The notes under the pieces are model-generated. The model did no database searches and was not told where the DNA came from. It worked only from the letters and a program-made list of their open reading frames with translations. From positions 1-9,084 of the forward strand of contig CANNNB010000084.1 in the NCBI GenBank assembly GCA_947505995.1: a DNA stretch of 9,084 nt, given 5' to 3'. Positions 1-8,068 of the stretch are shown here, piece after piece. Origin of the DNA: Comamonadaceae bacterium (GTDB taxonomy: Bacteria > Pseudomonadota > Gammaproteobacteria > Burkholderiales > Burkholderiaceae). The translations under genes and the position numbers were made by a program. Each line of letters opens with the position of its first letter. Position 1 is the stretch's first letter.

Positions 1-71
1 CTGCTGCTAAGCCTGCAGCCCCTGGCGCTGCGGCCGCCCCAGCCGCTGCTGCGCCTGCCAAAAAGTCCTGA
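1..71 (+). CDS. C-terminal tail of an unidentified Ala/Pro/Lys-rich protein (partial)
   Basis: The frame starting at base 3 reads 22 codons made almost only of Ala, Pro, Gly and Lys, ending in Pro-Ala-Lys-Lys-Ser and a TGA at 69-71. It is followed within 25 bases by a strong terminator, which supports a genuine gene end. Such low-complexity alanine/proline tails with terminal lysines occur on many unrelated betaproteobacterial proteins (cytochromes, acyltransferases, histone-like proteins), so the family cannot be named from this fragment. The gene starts outside the window. The codons are very GC-rich compared with the genes that follow, as expected for an Ala/Pro run. Confidence 0.7.
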   Translation, partial: AAKPAAPGAAAAPAAAAPAKKS

Positions 72-95
72 TTTTTCCCTGAATTCATCAGGTTG

Positions 96-128
96 AAAGT
101 CCCTCGCTGCAAAAGCGTGGGACTTTTT
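96..128 (+). terminator. Rho-independent terminator of the upstream gene
   Basis: AAAGTCCC (96-103) pairs perfectly with GGGACTTT (119-126). A second 3-bp stem (CGC 105-107 with GCG 115-117) sits inside after one T-T mismatch, closing a 7-base loop. A run of five T (124-128) forms the end of the stem and the tail. It lies 25 bases after the upstream stop codon and 35 bases before fdhD, so it probably separates the two transcripts. Confidence 0.85.
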
Positions 129-131
129 GCG

Positions 132-147
132 TTAGGCTCAGGCCTAA
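132..147. repeat. Short perfect inverted repeat upstream of fdhD
   Basis: TTAGGC (132-137), TCAG loop, GCCTAA (142-147). It lies between the terminator and the fdhD start, 15 bases before the ATG, where an operator or a 5'-UTR hairpin could sit. It lacks a T-run, so it is not a second terminator. No function can be assigned from sequence alone. Confidence 0.4.
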
Positions 148-162
148 ATCTTTGATTGACCC

Positions 163-1059
163 ATGTTGCAAGCTCCTCTCCTTAAACCCAGACTGACTCA
201 AGCCCGCGCAGAATTGACGCGTCAAATCAGTGTGGTCAACGAGTTTGGTCAAAGTTCTGAAATTCACATTCCTGCAGAGCGTGCGCTCACCGTGTATTTG
301 GACAAAAAAGAGTTGGTCACGCTCATGACCTTGGGTGCCAGTCCAGAATGGTTGGTGTTGGGGTTTTTGTTGAACCAGCGCTTGATTCAATCGGTGAATG
401 AAATTGAATCGATTACCGTAGACTGGTCTTTAGGCGAAGGCGAGATGGGCCAGCCTGGCGTGGCGGCCATCAAAACACACGATGGCTTGAGCCAATCAGG
501 ACCGAAAACCGCTGCCCGTGTTGTGACAACCGGGTGCGGGCAGGGCAGTGTTTTTGGCGATTTGGTCAGCGACATAGATGCCATTCAATTGCCAGCTGAC
601 GCACACATTTCTCAGGCTACTTTGTATGCCTTGGTCAATGCCATTCGCATTCAAGAAACCACCTACAAATCTTCTGGCTCAGTACATGGCTGCGCTTTGT
701 TCAGGGGGTCAGACATGCTGATGTTTGTCGAAGATGTGGGACGCCACAATGCTGTCGACACCATTGCCGGCTGGATGGTTATGAACGATGTCAGCGGTCA
801 TGACAAAGTTTTTTACACCACGGGCAGGCTCACCAGCGAGATGGTCATCAAGTCGGCGCAGATGGGCGTGCCCATTGCCGTATCTCGTAGCGGCATCACC
901 CAAATGGGCTTGGAAGTGGCCGAACGCGTTCAGCTTTGCGCCATTGGCCGCGCCACCAACAAGCGCTTCTTGTGTTTCAGTGCGCCTCACAGATTGAAGT
1001 GGCAAACTGAGCTGGCTGAAGCCTCATCAAGCAAAACCATGCTTCAAGATGCCGCCTGA
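163..1059 (+). CDS. fdhD: Formate dehydrogenase accessory sulfurtransferase FdhD
   Basis: 298 residues, a normal length for FdhD. This cytoplasmic protein passes sulfur from a cysteine desulfurase to the molybdenum (bis-MGD) cofactor of formate dehydrogenase, and the enzyme is inactive without it. Family blocks visible: the cysteine loop TTGCGQG (122-128), SGSVHGCALF (171-180), EDVGRHNAVD (190-199), and TTGRLTSEMVIKSA (219-232) followed by VSRSGIT (240-246). The loop keeps the first cysteine (C125), but the position of the second cysteine of the CxxC motif known from E. coli FdhD is glycine (G128). The ATG at 163 is the only sensible start, as it gives the full N-terminus; no clear Shine-Dalgarno is seen. 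No formate dehydrogenase structural gene is in the window. The 3' end overlaps the next ORF by 11 bases if that gene uses its first ATG, suggesting translational coupling. Confidence 0.95.
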   Translation: MLQAPLLKPRLTQARAELTRQISVVNEFGQSSEIHIPAERALTVYLDKKELVTLMTLGASPEWLVLGFLLNQRLIQSVNEIESITVDWSLGEGEMGQPGVAAIKTHDGLSQSGPKTAARVVTTGCGQGSVFGDLVSDIDAIQLPADAHISQATLYALVNAIRIQETTYKSSGSVHGCALFRGSDMLMFVEDVGRHNAVDTIAGWMVMNDVSGHDKVFYTTGRLTSEMVIKSAQMGVPIAVSRSGITQMGLEVAERVQLCAIGRATNKRFLCFSAPHRLKWQTELAEASSSKTMLQDAA

Positions 1060-3655
1060 AGTTGCTAAAGCGGCCATGAGCTTTTCTTCAGTTGACTTGG
1101 GCAAGCACTCATGGCTGCGCTCCCTTCAATTGGGATGGCGCAATCTTTGGCGTGATTTGCGTTCTGGCGAATTGAATTTGCTCATTGTTTCGGTTGTGTT
1201 AGCGGTTGCTGCACTCACTGCTGTTGGATTTTTCTCCGATCGACTTCAAGCTGGTTTATGGCGAGATGCCAGACAACTTTTGGGAGGAGATGCGGTGGTG
1301 GTCAGCGATAAACCCACTGCAGAAAATTTCCAACAAAAAGCTCAAGTCCTCGGTCTTAAAACCAATGCCACATTGAGCTTTCCCAGCATGGCTCGCGCAG
1401 ACGATGCCAAAGGCGGCGAAACCAAATTGGTGGCGTTGAAAGCGGTGTCGCAAGGCTACCCCTTGCGTGGGCAGATGAGTTTACAAAATTCGCAGAATAC
1501 TGGCGCTGTCAATAACCAACCCGCTACACGTCTCACCCGCGATGTGCCTCAACCTGGACAAGCTTGGGTCGACCCTGCCTTGCTGGAAGTGTTGAACCTT
1601 CAGATGGGCGATGTAATTTGGTTGGGCGACAAGTCTTTTCAAATTGCAGCCCTCATTGACCGCGAGCCAGACCGCGGTGCTGGTTTCATGAACTTTGCAC
1701 CCAGAGTCATGATTCACCAATCCGATGTGCAAGCCACAGGCTTGATCCAACCAGCAAGTCGAATTTCTTATCGCATGGCGGTGTCAGGCGATGAGTCGCA
1801 GGCAAATGTCCAGCAGTTTTTAAAGTGGGCTCGAGAAGAAATCGACAAGCCAGAAGTTCGTGGTATTCAAGTTGAGTCGATGGAAAGTGGGCGTCCTGAA
1901 ATGCGCCAAACTCTCGACCGTGCTGAAAAGTTTTTGAATTTGGTGGCGCTGCTCGCAGGGCTTTTGTGCGCTGTGTCTGTTGCACTAGCAGCCAGAACCT
2001 TTGCAAGCAAGCACCTCGATGCTTGTGCCTTGTTGCGCGTTTTAGGGCAGAGCCAACAAACCTTGTCTGTGGCATATGCCTTTGAATTCATTACCGCTGG
2101 TGTGATAGCCAGTTTGCTGGGTGTCATGATGGGTTTTGGCATTCATCATGCCTTCGTATGGCTTTTGGCAGGCTTGGTTGATGTACAACTACCGCCCAGT
2201 TCAGCCGCGCCTGCGCTGTTGGGCTTGGGCATGGGCCTGACCTTGTTGTTGGCCTTTGGTCTACCGCCAGTTTTGCAGTTGGCCAAAGTACCGGCAATGC
2301 GCGTCATACGCCGCGATTTGGGTGGTTTGCAACCTGCATCTGTCGGTGTTTTGCTAACAGGCTTGTTCGGATTTGCATGCGCCTTGATGTGGGCCAGTCG
2401 TGATGTGAAGTTGGGCTTGATGACAGTCGGTGGCTTTGCCATAGCGACGCTTTTATTTGCTGGCGCAACCTGGTTGGTTTTGAAACTCTTGCGCAAATGG
2501 GTGCCATCCGACGCCACACCACGATGGCTCTTGTTGGCCACGCGCCAAGTCATGGCGCGCCCCGTTTATGCGGTGGTTCAAGTCAGCGCCTTGTCGGTTG
2601 GTTTGTTGGCCTTGGTCTTGTTGGTTTTGCTCCGTACCGATCTCATCAGCAGTTGGCGCAAAGCCACACCCGTGAACGCGCCAGATCGTTTTGTCATCAA
2701 CGTCCAGCCCGATCAAACACAAGCGTTTCAAGCTTCCCTCAAAAAAGAGGGGGTGAAAGACTACGACTGGTATCCCATGATTCGTGGCCGCTTGGTGGCG
2801 GTCAATGGCAAAGCTGTCAGTCCTCAGGATTACACCGACGAACGCGCCAAACGTTTGGTCGATCGAGAATTTAACTTGTCAGCGCGCGCGGCCCAACCTG
2901 AGCACAATGCTGTGGTTCAAGGTCAATGGAAAGAGGGTGAGTCCGATGCGGTGAGTGTTGAAACCGGCATTGCCCAAACCCTCGGCTTGAAGATGGGCGA
3001 CCGTCTGCGATTTGATGTGGGTGGTGTCATTTCTGAAGGGCGTGTTACATCATTGCGCAAAGTCGATTGGGGCTCGATGCGCGCCAACTTCTTTGTGATC
3101 TATCCCGTCGACAACTTGCCCGATGTGCCCTTGAGTTACATGGCTGCATTTAAATCACCTGATGTACCAGACTTCGAGCGCAACTTGCTTCAGCAATTTC
3201 CCAATGTCACCAGCGTCGATCTGAGAGCCACCCTTACGCAAGTTCAAAAAGTATTGGACCAAGTCATTCGTGCGGTTGAGTTTTTGTTTGCTTTCACCTT
3301 GATGGCAGGCTTGTTGGTGCTCACCGCCGCTGTCACTTCCACGCGTGAAGAGCGCAAGCGCGAATTTGCCATCATGCGAGCTTTGGGTGCAACGGGTCGT
3401 TTATTGAGTCAAGTGCAAACCGCAGAGCTTTTAGGCGTCGGACTTTTGGCCGGATTTTTGGCCAGCTTGGTGGCCGAGTTGGTGGGCTGGGGCTTGGCTA
3501 GATTTGTCTTTGAATTTGAATGGACAGCATCGCTTTGGGTGCCAGCTGCAGGCGCACTGACAGGCGCAGGCTTGGCATGGATTGCAGGATGGTGGGGCTT
3601 GGCTGAAGTGCTTCGGCAGCCTGTGTCGCAAACCTTGCGTCAGGCGTCAGAATAA
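1049..3655 (+). CDS. FtsX-like ABC transporter permease (YbbP type)
   Basis: 868 residues. The architecture is that of the YbbP-like permeases (E. coli YbbP is about 800 residues) and related MacB/LolC-type type VII ABC proteins. It has one N-terminal membrane helix (42-62), a large extracytoplasmic domain (about 63-290), a group of six helices (about 296-316, 340-364, 385-410, 430-450, 456-480, 505-530), a second extracytoplasmic domain (about 531-738) and three C-terminal helices (about 740-765, 790-820, 828-852). The segment EFAIMRALGAT (772-782), between helices, is the typical FtsX coupling-helix region that touches the ATPase. Family members work in the inner membrane with a YbbA/LolD-like ATPase and act mechanically on lipids, lipoproteins or exported molecules; the substrate here is unknown. 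No ATPase gene is adjacent. The start may be ATG 1049 (overlapping fdhD) or ATG 1076 (residue 10; AAAG lies 6 bases upstream). The stop codon faces the Smr gene with one base between. Confidence 0.9.
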   Translation: MPPEVAKAAMSFSSVDLGKHSWLRSLQLGWRNLWRDLRSGELNLLIVSVVLAVAALTAVGFFSDRLQAGLWRDARQLLGGDAVVVSDKPTAENFQQKAQVLGLKTNATLSFPSMARADDAKGGETKLVALKAVSQGYPLRGQMSLQNSQNTGAVNNQPATRLTRDVPQPGQAWVDPALLEVLNLQMGDVIWLGDKSFQIAALIDREPDRGAGFMNFAPRVMIHQSDVQATGLIQPASRISYRMAVSGDESQANVQQFLKWAREEIDKPEVRGIQVESMESGRPEMRQTLDRAEKFLNLVALLAGLLCAVSVALAARTFASKHLDACALLRVLGQSQQTLSVAYAFEFITAGVIASLLGVMMGFGIHHAFVWLLAGLVDVQLPPSSAAPALLGLGMGLTLLLAFGLPPVLQLAKVPAMRVIRRDLGGLQPASVGVLLTGLFGFACALMWASRDVKLGLMTVGGFAIATLLFAGATWLVLKLLRKWVPSDATPRWLLLATRQVMARPVYAVVQVSALSVGLLALVLLVLLRTDLISSWRKATPVNAPDRFVINVQPDQTQAFQASLKKEGVKDYDWYPMIRGRLVAVNGKAVSPQDYTDERAKRLVDREFNLSARAAQPEHNAVVQGQWKEGESDAVSVETGIAQTLGLKMGDRLRFDVGGVISEGRVTSLRKVDWGSMRANFFVIYPVDNLPDVPLSYMAAFKSPDVPDFERNLLQQFPNVTSVDLRATLTQVQKVLDQVIRAVEFLFAFTLMAGLLVLTAAVTSTREERKREFAIMRALGATGRLLSQVQTAELLGVGLLAGFLASLVAELVGWGLARFVFEFEWTASLWVPAAGALTGAGLAWIAGWWGLAEVLRQPVSQTLRQASE

Positions 3656-3656
3656 T

Positions 3657-4292
3657 TCAAGAAGGCGTGAGCAATACAACCAATGCACCGGCACCGCCCT
3701 CGGCCGGTTTGGCTTGAACAAAAGCCATCACTTGATTTTTTTGAACCAGCCAACTGTGTACTTTAGATTTGAGCACCGGTGTTTTTCCTGGCGAGCCCAA
3801 ACCCTTGCCGTGCACCACCCGCACACATCGAATGCCGTGCTTGTGTGCATCGCGAATGAAGTTGCTTAAAGCCAAGCGAGCTTCATCGCTGCGCATACCG
3901 TGCAAATCAATCTCACGTTGAATGGCCCAATCGCCTTTGCGCAACTTACGCGTGACTTCGGTACCCACACTGGGGCGACGAAAGCTCAGCGCATCGTCGG
4001 TATGTAGCAAAGTACTGACATCAAAGTCGTCACTCAAGGAATCTTGAATGACTTTGGCTTCGTCTTTTTTCAATTGAGTGGCGATGGGTTCCCGCGGCTT
4101 GCTAGGAAGGTGCGCTTTGTTGTGAATTGGCAGTGGCGCCACCTTGCCAATAGCGCGCACAAACAGATTTTGATCGGCCTCGGCTTTGCGAATGGCAGCT
4201 GCGCGTGCTGCTTCCTCAGCAGCTGCTTTGGCTTGAGCTGCCGCAATTTGCTTTTGAACCTGCTTGAGATCTTGAAGGGATTGGAATTTCAC
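3657..4292 (-). CDS. Smr-domain protein (SmrB-like, putative endonuclease)
   Basis: About 211 residues from GTG 4292. The N-terminus (about 1-45) is an Ala/Glu/Lys/Gln-rich helix, probably coiled coil, followed by a low-complexity linker and a C-terminal Smr domain from about residue 125. Domain hallmarks: IDLHGM with DLHG at 129-132, VVHGKGLGSPGKTPVLK (159-175), and the terminal GGAGALVVLL block (199-208). In E. coli SmrB the DLHG motif is part of the nuclease centre that cleaves mRNA at collided ribosomes; the same role here is inference. The reading frame extends to a TTG at 4310, but there is no ATG near the front. GTG 4292 is preferred because it gives the expected start V/M-K-F-Q-S-L-Q-D-L, though GGGA upstream is rather close. 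It lies 42 bases after radC on the same strand and probably shares its transcript. Its end converges on the permease gene without room for a terminator. Confidence 0.85.
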   Translation of the reverse strand: MKFQSLQDLKQVQKQIAAAQAKAAAEEAARAAAIRKAEADQNLFVRAIGKVAPLPIHNKAHLPSKPREPIATQLKKDEAKVIQDSLSDDFDVSTLLHTDDALSFRRPSVGTEVTRKLRKGDWAIQREIDLHGMRSDEARLALSNFIRDAHKHGIRCVRVVHGKGLGSPGKTPVLKSKVHSWLVQKNQVMAFVQAKPAEGGAGALVVLLTPS

Positions 4293-4334
4293 CGTCCCAT
4301 GTTGCCACAAGCTTTGTGAGTTTTAACCGCTGCC

Positions 4335-5009
4335 CTATAAAACGCCTTGCTCAGCCATCGAAAAAGCCTGGCCTGGGCCCACGATGACATGGTCTAGCAC
4401 CCTTACGTCCACCATGGCCAAGGCAGACTTTAAACTGTGCGTAAGATGCAAATCGGCTGGGCTGGGATGCACCGAGCCACTGGGATGGTTATGCGCTAAC
4501 ACCACGGCAGCGCTGTGATGATGAAGCGCCCGAAGCACCACCTCACGAGGGTACACACTGGTTTGGCTAAGAGTGCCCCGAAACAAAGTTTCCATGCACA
4601 ACAGCTTGTGTTGGGAGTCAAGGAACAGCATGGCAAACACCTCGTGTGCTTTGTGCGCCAAATGGAGTTGTAAATAAAGCTGAACGCTGCTGGCGCTTTG
4701 CATCACCTCCCGGGTGCTGAGTTGCTGAGCCATGGCACGCTTGGCCAGCTCCATGACGGCCAATAGCTCGGATTGTTTGGCGGGCCCTAGGCCTTTGATG
4801 GCATTTTGCTGTGACGGTGGAGTGAGGAGTAAATTGGCCAGACCCCCACTGGCCACGAGCATGTCTTGCGCCAATTGCAGCACATTGCGGCCAGCTACCC
4901 CCGTTCTGAGCAGCAGGGCCAAAAGCTCGGTATCGCTTAAAGCGCTGGGCCCGCGGGCGAGTATTTTTTCTCGGGGACGGGTGTCTGGGGGTAATTCTTG
5001 GAAGTTCAT
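4335..5009 (-). CDS. radC: RadC family protein (JAB/MPN-domain, putative metal-dependent hydrolase)
   Basis: 224 residues, full length for the family. The N-terminal part contains the family start RPREKILARGPSALSDTELL (11-30) and a helix-hairpin-helix-like segment IKGLGPAKQSELLAVMELA (71-89). The C-terminal JAB/MPN domain carries the zinc-site pattern HNHPSG with H173 and H175, an aspartate at 186 in SPADLHLT, and an upstream glutamate E123 in HEVF. RadC was once listed as a DNA repair protein; that role in E. coli has been disputed and the true substrate is unknown. ATG 5009 fits the usual N-terminus, with an AGAAAG stretch a few bases upstream as a weak ribosome site. It is the first gene of the minus-strand pair with the Smr gene, and its promoter should lie in the divergent region. 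Confidence 0.95.
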   Translation of the reverse strand: MNFQELPPDTRPREKILARGPSALSDTELLALLLRTGVAGRNVLQLAQDMLVASGGLANLLLTPPSQQNAIKGLGPAKQSELLAVMELAKRAMAQQLSTREVMQSASSVQLYLQLHLAHKAHEVFAMLFLDSQHKLLCMETLFRGTLSQTSVYPREVVLRALHHHSAAVVLAHNHPSGSVHPSPADLHLTHSLKSALAMVDVRVLDHVIVGPGQAFSMAEQGVL

Positions 5010-5030
5010 GGACTTTCTGTTCAGATAAAT

Positions 5031-5050
5031 GCCTCAGATTGAGGCTTTTT
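5031..5050 (+). terminator. Terminator-like hairpin with T-run between divergent genes
   Basis: GCCTCA (5031-5036), GAT loop, TGAGGC (5040-5045), then TTTTT (5046-5050). On the plus strand this is a textbook small intrinsic terminator, yet no plus-strand gene ends in front of it; the DNA to its left is antisense to radC. On the minus strand the same stem lies in the radC leader, 22 bases before its start codon, without a T-run right after it. It could limit antisense transcription, fold in the radC leader, or be a relic of a former gene neighbour. Confidence 0.6.
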
Positions 5051-5074
5051 GGGGTTAAAGCCGCAGAAGCTTTT

Positions 5075-5080
5075 TACAAT
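5075..5080 (+). promoter_or_regulatory. Candidate -10 element for the fkpB-ispH-serS group
   Basis: TACAAT differs from the sigma-70 -10 consensus by one base and is preceded by a T-run. No good -35 hexamer lies at 16-18 bases, which lowers confidence. If it is used, transcription would begin near 5087 and leave a leader of about 115 bases before fkpB. Confidence 0.3.
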
Positions 5081-5201
5081 GGCGCATTCGACTCTTGGAG
5101 TCTGAACCCAATGCCCCATCCATGGCACGGTTTTGATTTTCATTAGCCTGCATTGAATTGCGCTTTATGCGCATTGCTTGCCCATTACCAATTTAAGTTT
5201 T

Positions 5202-5645
5202 ATGACCACAGTCCAAGCAGGATCATTTCTAACGCTGCATTACCGATTGGCCGGACCACAGGGCACGCTCATCAACACGTTTGAAGACAAGCCTGCCACC
5301 TTGTCGTTGGGGTCAGGTGAGTTGTCACCGGGCATGGAGGCCAGTCTCATGGGCTTAGAGGAGGGCGTTCGCACCACTTTCGAATTAGCCCCGGGTGTGG
5401 CCTTTGGCGATCGCAACCCCGACATGCAGCAATGGGTAGCGCGCAAATTGCTGGCCCAACTGGGCGCATCTCAAGAACATTACGTGCCGGGTGATGTGGT
5501 GCAATTTCCCACGCCCGATGGCCATGGCACCTATGCGGGCGCTGTGATACAAATGGCCGATGATGGTGCAGTTTTGTTTGACTTCAATCATCCCTTAGCG
5601 GGTCATCCCGTCACGTTTGAAGTTCATGTTATCGGTATTTTATAA
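5202..5645 (+). CDS. fkpB: FKBP-type peptidyl-prolyl cis-trans isomerase (SlpA/FkpB type)
   Basis: 147 residues, the usual size for this family of cytoplasmic FKBPs, which catalyse proline isomerisation and act as folding helpers. Visible FKBP features: the opening strand VQAGSFLTLHYRLAG (4-18), LGSGELSPGMEASLMGLEEG (36-55), and FGDRNPDMQQ (68-77). The insert-in-flap region follows (about 75-125), typical of SlyD/SlpA proteins, and then the signature DFNHPLAGHPVTFEVHV (127-143). It lacks the His-rich metal-binding tail of SlyD, which favours SlpA/FkpB. The frame continues upstream to a TTG at 5178, but ATG 5202 matches the family start. Only a weak TTAAG precedes it. It stands 15 bases before ispH, the same neighbour as in E. 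coli, and is probably cotranscribed with it. Confidence 0.93.
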   Translation: MTTVQAGSFLTLHYRLAGPQGTLINTFEDKPATLSLGSGELSPGMEASLMGLEEGVRTTFELAPGVAFGDRNPDMQQWVARKLLAQLGASQEHYVPGDVVQFPTPDGHGTYAGAVIQMADDGAVLFDFNHPLAGHPVTFEVHVIGIL

Positions 5646-5660
5646 ATCCACTTCAAGCAG

Positions 5661-6617
5661 ATGAAAGCAAATATGGGCGTACAAGAAATTTTGTTGGCCG
5701 AACCGCGCGGCTTTTGTGCTGGCGTCGACCGTGCCATCGATATTGTGGAAGCGGCCATTGCCAAATTCGGCAGGCCAATTTATGTGCGCCATGAAATTGT
5801 GCACAACACCTACGTGGTGAATGATCTTAAAACCAAGGGTGCCATCTTCATTGAAGAATTAAGTGATGTCCCGCCAGGCGCTACCTTGGTGTTCAGCGCG
5901 CACGGTGTGAGCAAAGCTGTACAAGCCGAAGCAGAAGCGCGTGGCTTCACAATCTTTGATGCCACCTGCCCTTTGGTGACCAAGGTGCATGTGGAGGTGG
6001 CCAAGCTGCACAAAGAAGGCTATGAGTTCATCATGATTGGGCACAAAGGCCACCCAGAAGTAGAGGGCACGATGGGCCAATTGCCAGATGGCATTCATTT
6101 GGTAGAAGACTCTGACGATGTGCTTAAGGTTCAACCCAAGCAGACAGAACTGTTGGCTGTCGTCACGCAAACTACTTTGAGTGTGGACGATGCTGCAGAA
6201 ATTTTATTGGCAGTGAAGAAGCGCTTTCCCAGTGTGCGTGAGCCCAAGCAACAAGATATTTGCTACGCCACTCAAAACCGTCAAGATGCCGTCAAACTCA
6301 TGAGCCCCCAAGTCGATGTGCTGGTGGTGGTGGGCAGTCCCACCAGCTCCAACAGCAATCGCTTGCGTGAATTGGGCAGTCGATTGGGCGCAGACAGTTA
6401 CATGATTGACAGTGCCGACGAACTTAAAAATGAATGGTTTGAGGGTAAACATCGTGTGGGCTTAACTGCAGGTGCTTCCGCCCCTGAAGTGCTGGTTCAA
6501 GACGTTATTACCCGCTTGCGAGCCTTGGGCGCTACGTCTATTCGCAAATTGGACGGTGTGACTGAAACCATCAAATTCCCCTTGCCCAAGGGCCTCAAAT
6601 TAAACGATGGCCATTGA
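5661..6617 (+). CDS. ispH: 4-hydroxy-3-methylbut-2-enyl diphosphate reductase
   Basis: 318 residues. IspH (LytB) is the [4Fe-4S] enzyme that performs the last step of the MEP pathway, reducing HMBPP to IPP and DMAPP in the cytoplasm. The three cluster cysteines are present: C19 in EPRGFCAGV, C103 in DATCPLV and C201 in ICYATQNRQ. Substrate and proton-relay residues are also visible: HEIVHN (44-49), SAHGV (79-83), HPEVEGT (131-137), GSPTSSNSNRL (225-235) and TAGASAPE (269-276). Start choice is ATG 5661, or ATG 5673 (residue 5), which has GAAAG a few bases in front and begins with the common MxVQEILLAEPRGF. The enzyme looks fully functional. It sits between fkpB (15 bases) and serS (28 bases) with no terminator in either gap. 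Confidence 0.97.
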   Translation: MKANMGVQEILLAEPRGFCAGVDRAIDIVEAAIAKFGRPIYVRHEIVHNTYVVNDLKTKGAIFIEELSDVPPGATLVFSAHGVSKAVQAEAEARGFTIFDATCPLVTKVHVEVAKLHKEGYEFIMIGHKGHPEVEGTMGQLPDGIHLVEDSDDVLKVQPKQTELLAVVTQTTLSVDDAAEILLAVKKRFPSVREPKQQDICYATQNRQDAVKLMSPQVDVLVVVGSPTSSNSNRLRELGSRLGADSYMIDSADELKNEWFEGKHRVGLTAGASAPEVLVQDVITRLRALGATSIRKLDGVTETIKFPLPKGLKLNDGH

Positions 6618-6633
6618 CTTGTTGACCACCTAA

Positions 6634-7968
<1,335 letters not shown>

Positions 7969-7990
7969 TTATGTGAAGTTAGAGCGCTGA

Positions 7991-7996
7991 TAGAAT
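7991..7996 (+). promoter_or_regulatory. Candidate -10 box of the tRNA-Ser gene
   Basis: TAGAAT differs by one base from TATAAT and lies 33 bases before the tRNA 5' end, followed by a GC-rich discriminator region. That is typical of growth-rate-controlled stable RNA promoters. The -35 region (near 7969-7974, 16-base spacer) matches poorly. If active, it would now transcribe the tRNA fragment and read into the mobile element. Confidence 0.35.
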
Positions 7997-8018
7997 TTGC
8001 GGCAGTGACCAGCCGCAA
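7997..8018. repeat. Inverted repeat between serS and the tRNA fragment
   Basis: TTGCGGC (7997-8003), 8-base loop, GCCGCAA (8012-8018), a perfect 7-bp stem. No T-run follows, so it is a poor intrinsic terminator. It may be a serS 3'-end hairpin or part of the tRNA precursor leader, ending 11 bases before the mature tRNA 5' end. Confidence 0.5.
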
Positions 8019-8029
8019 TGGTGAATGCA

Positions 8030-8068
8030 GGAGAAGTGGCAGAGTGGTCGAATGTACCTGACTCGAAA
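8030..8068 (+). pseudogene. 5' half of tRNA-Ser(CGA), split in the anticodon arm
   Basis: The acceptor 5' strand GGAGAAG (8030-8036), T8-G9, a serine-type D arm (from 8039), the anticodon stem 5' strand CCTGA (8057-8061) and the seven-base loop CTCGAAA (8062-8068) with anticodon CGA at 8064-8066 are all in register for bacterial tRNA-Ser. The 3' strand of the anticodon stem should read TCAGG. The sequence instead continues TGCGA, and neither a long variable arm, a T arm with GGTTCGAATCC, nor an acceptor 3' strand CTTCTCC follows at the right distance. The gene is therefore cut at the end of the anticodon loop. A tyrosine recombinase gene begins 124 bases later, so integration of a mobile element explains the break. 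The missing 3' half should lie at the far end of that element. Confidence 0.88.

Larger units (their letters stand above)
5010..5201. promoter_or_regulatory. Divergent intergenic region between radC and fkpB
   Basis: 192 bases without a conserved gene; it must hold the promoters for radC (leftward) and the fkpB-ispH-serS group (rightward). From left to right: a hairpin with a T-run (5031-5050), a -10-like TACAAT (5075-5080), a small inverted repeat GACTC-TTG-GAGTC (5090-5102), an 11-codon ORF preceded by GGAG (5111-5146), and a second hairpin TGCGC-TTTAT-GCGCA (5159-5173) about 28 bases before the fkpB start. No convincing radC promoter was recognised on the minus strand. Confidence 0.6.

Noticed and set aside
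1707..2731. Several minus-strand ORFs of 90-135 codons inside the permease gene.
   Set aside because: They are antisense shadows rich in Arg, Pro, His and Ser, with no recognisable domains; the plus-strand frame has a coherent membrane topology.
5178..5201. TTG start giving an 8-residue longer fkpB product.
   Set aside because: The extra residues do not match the family; ATG 5202 gives the standard N-terminus.
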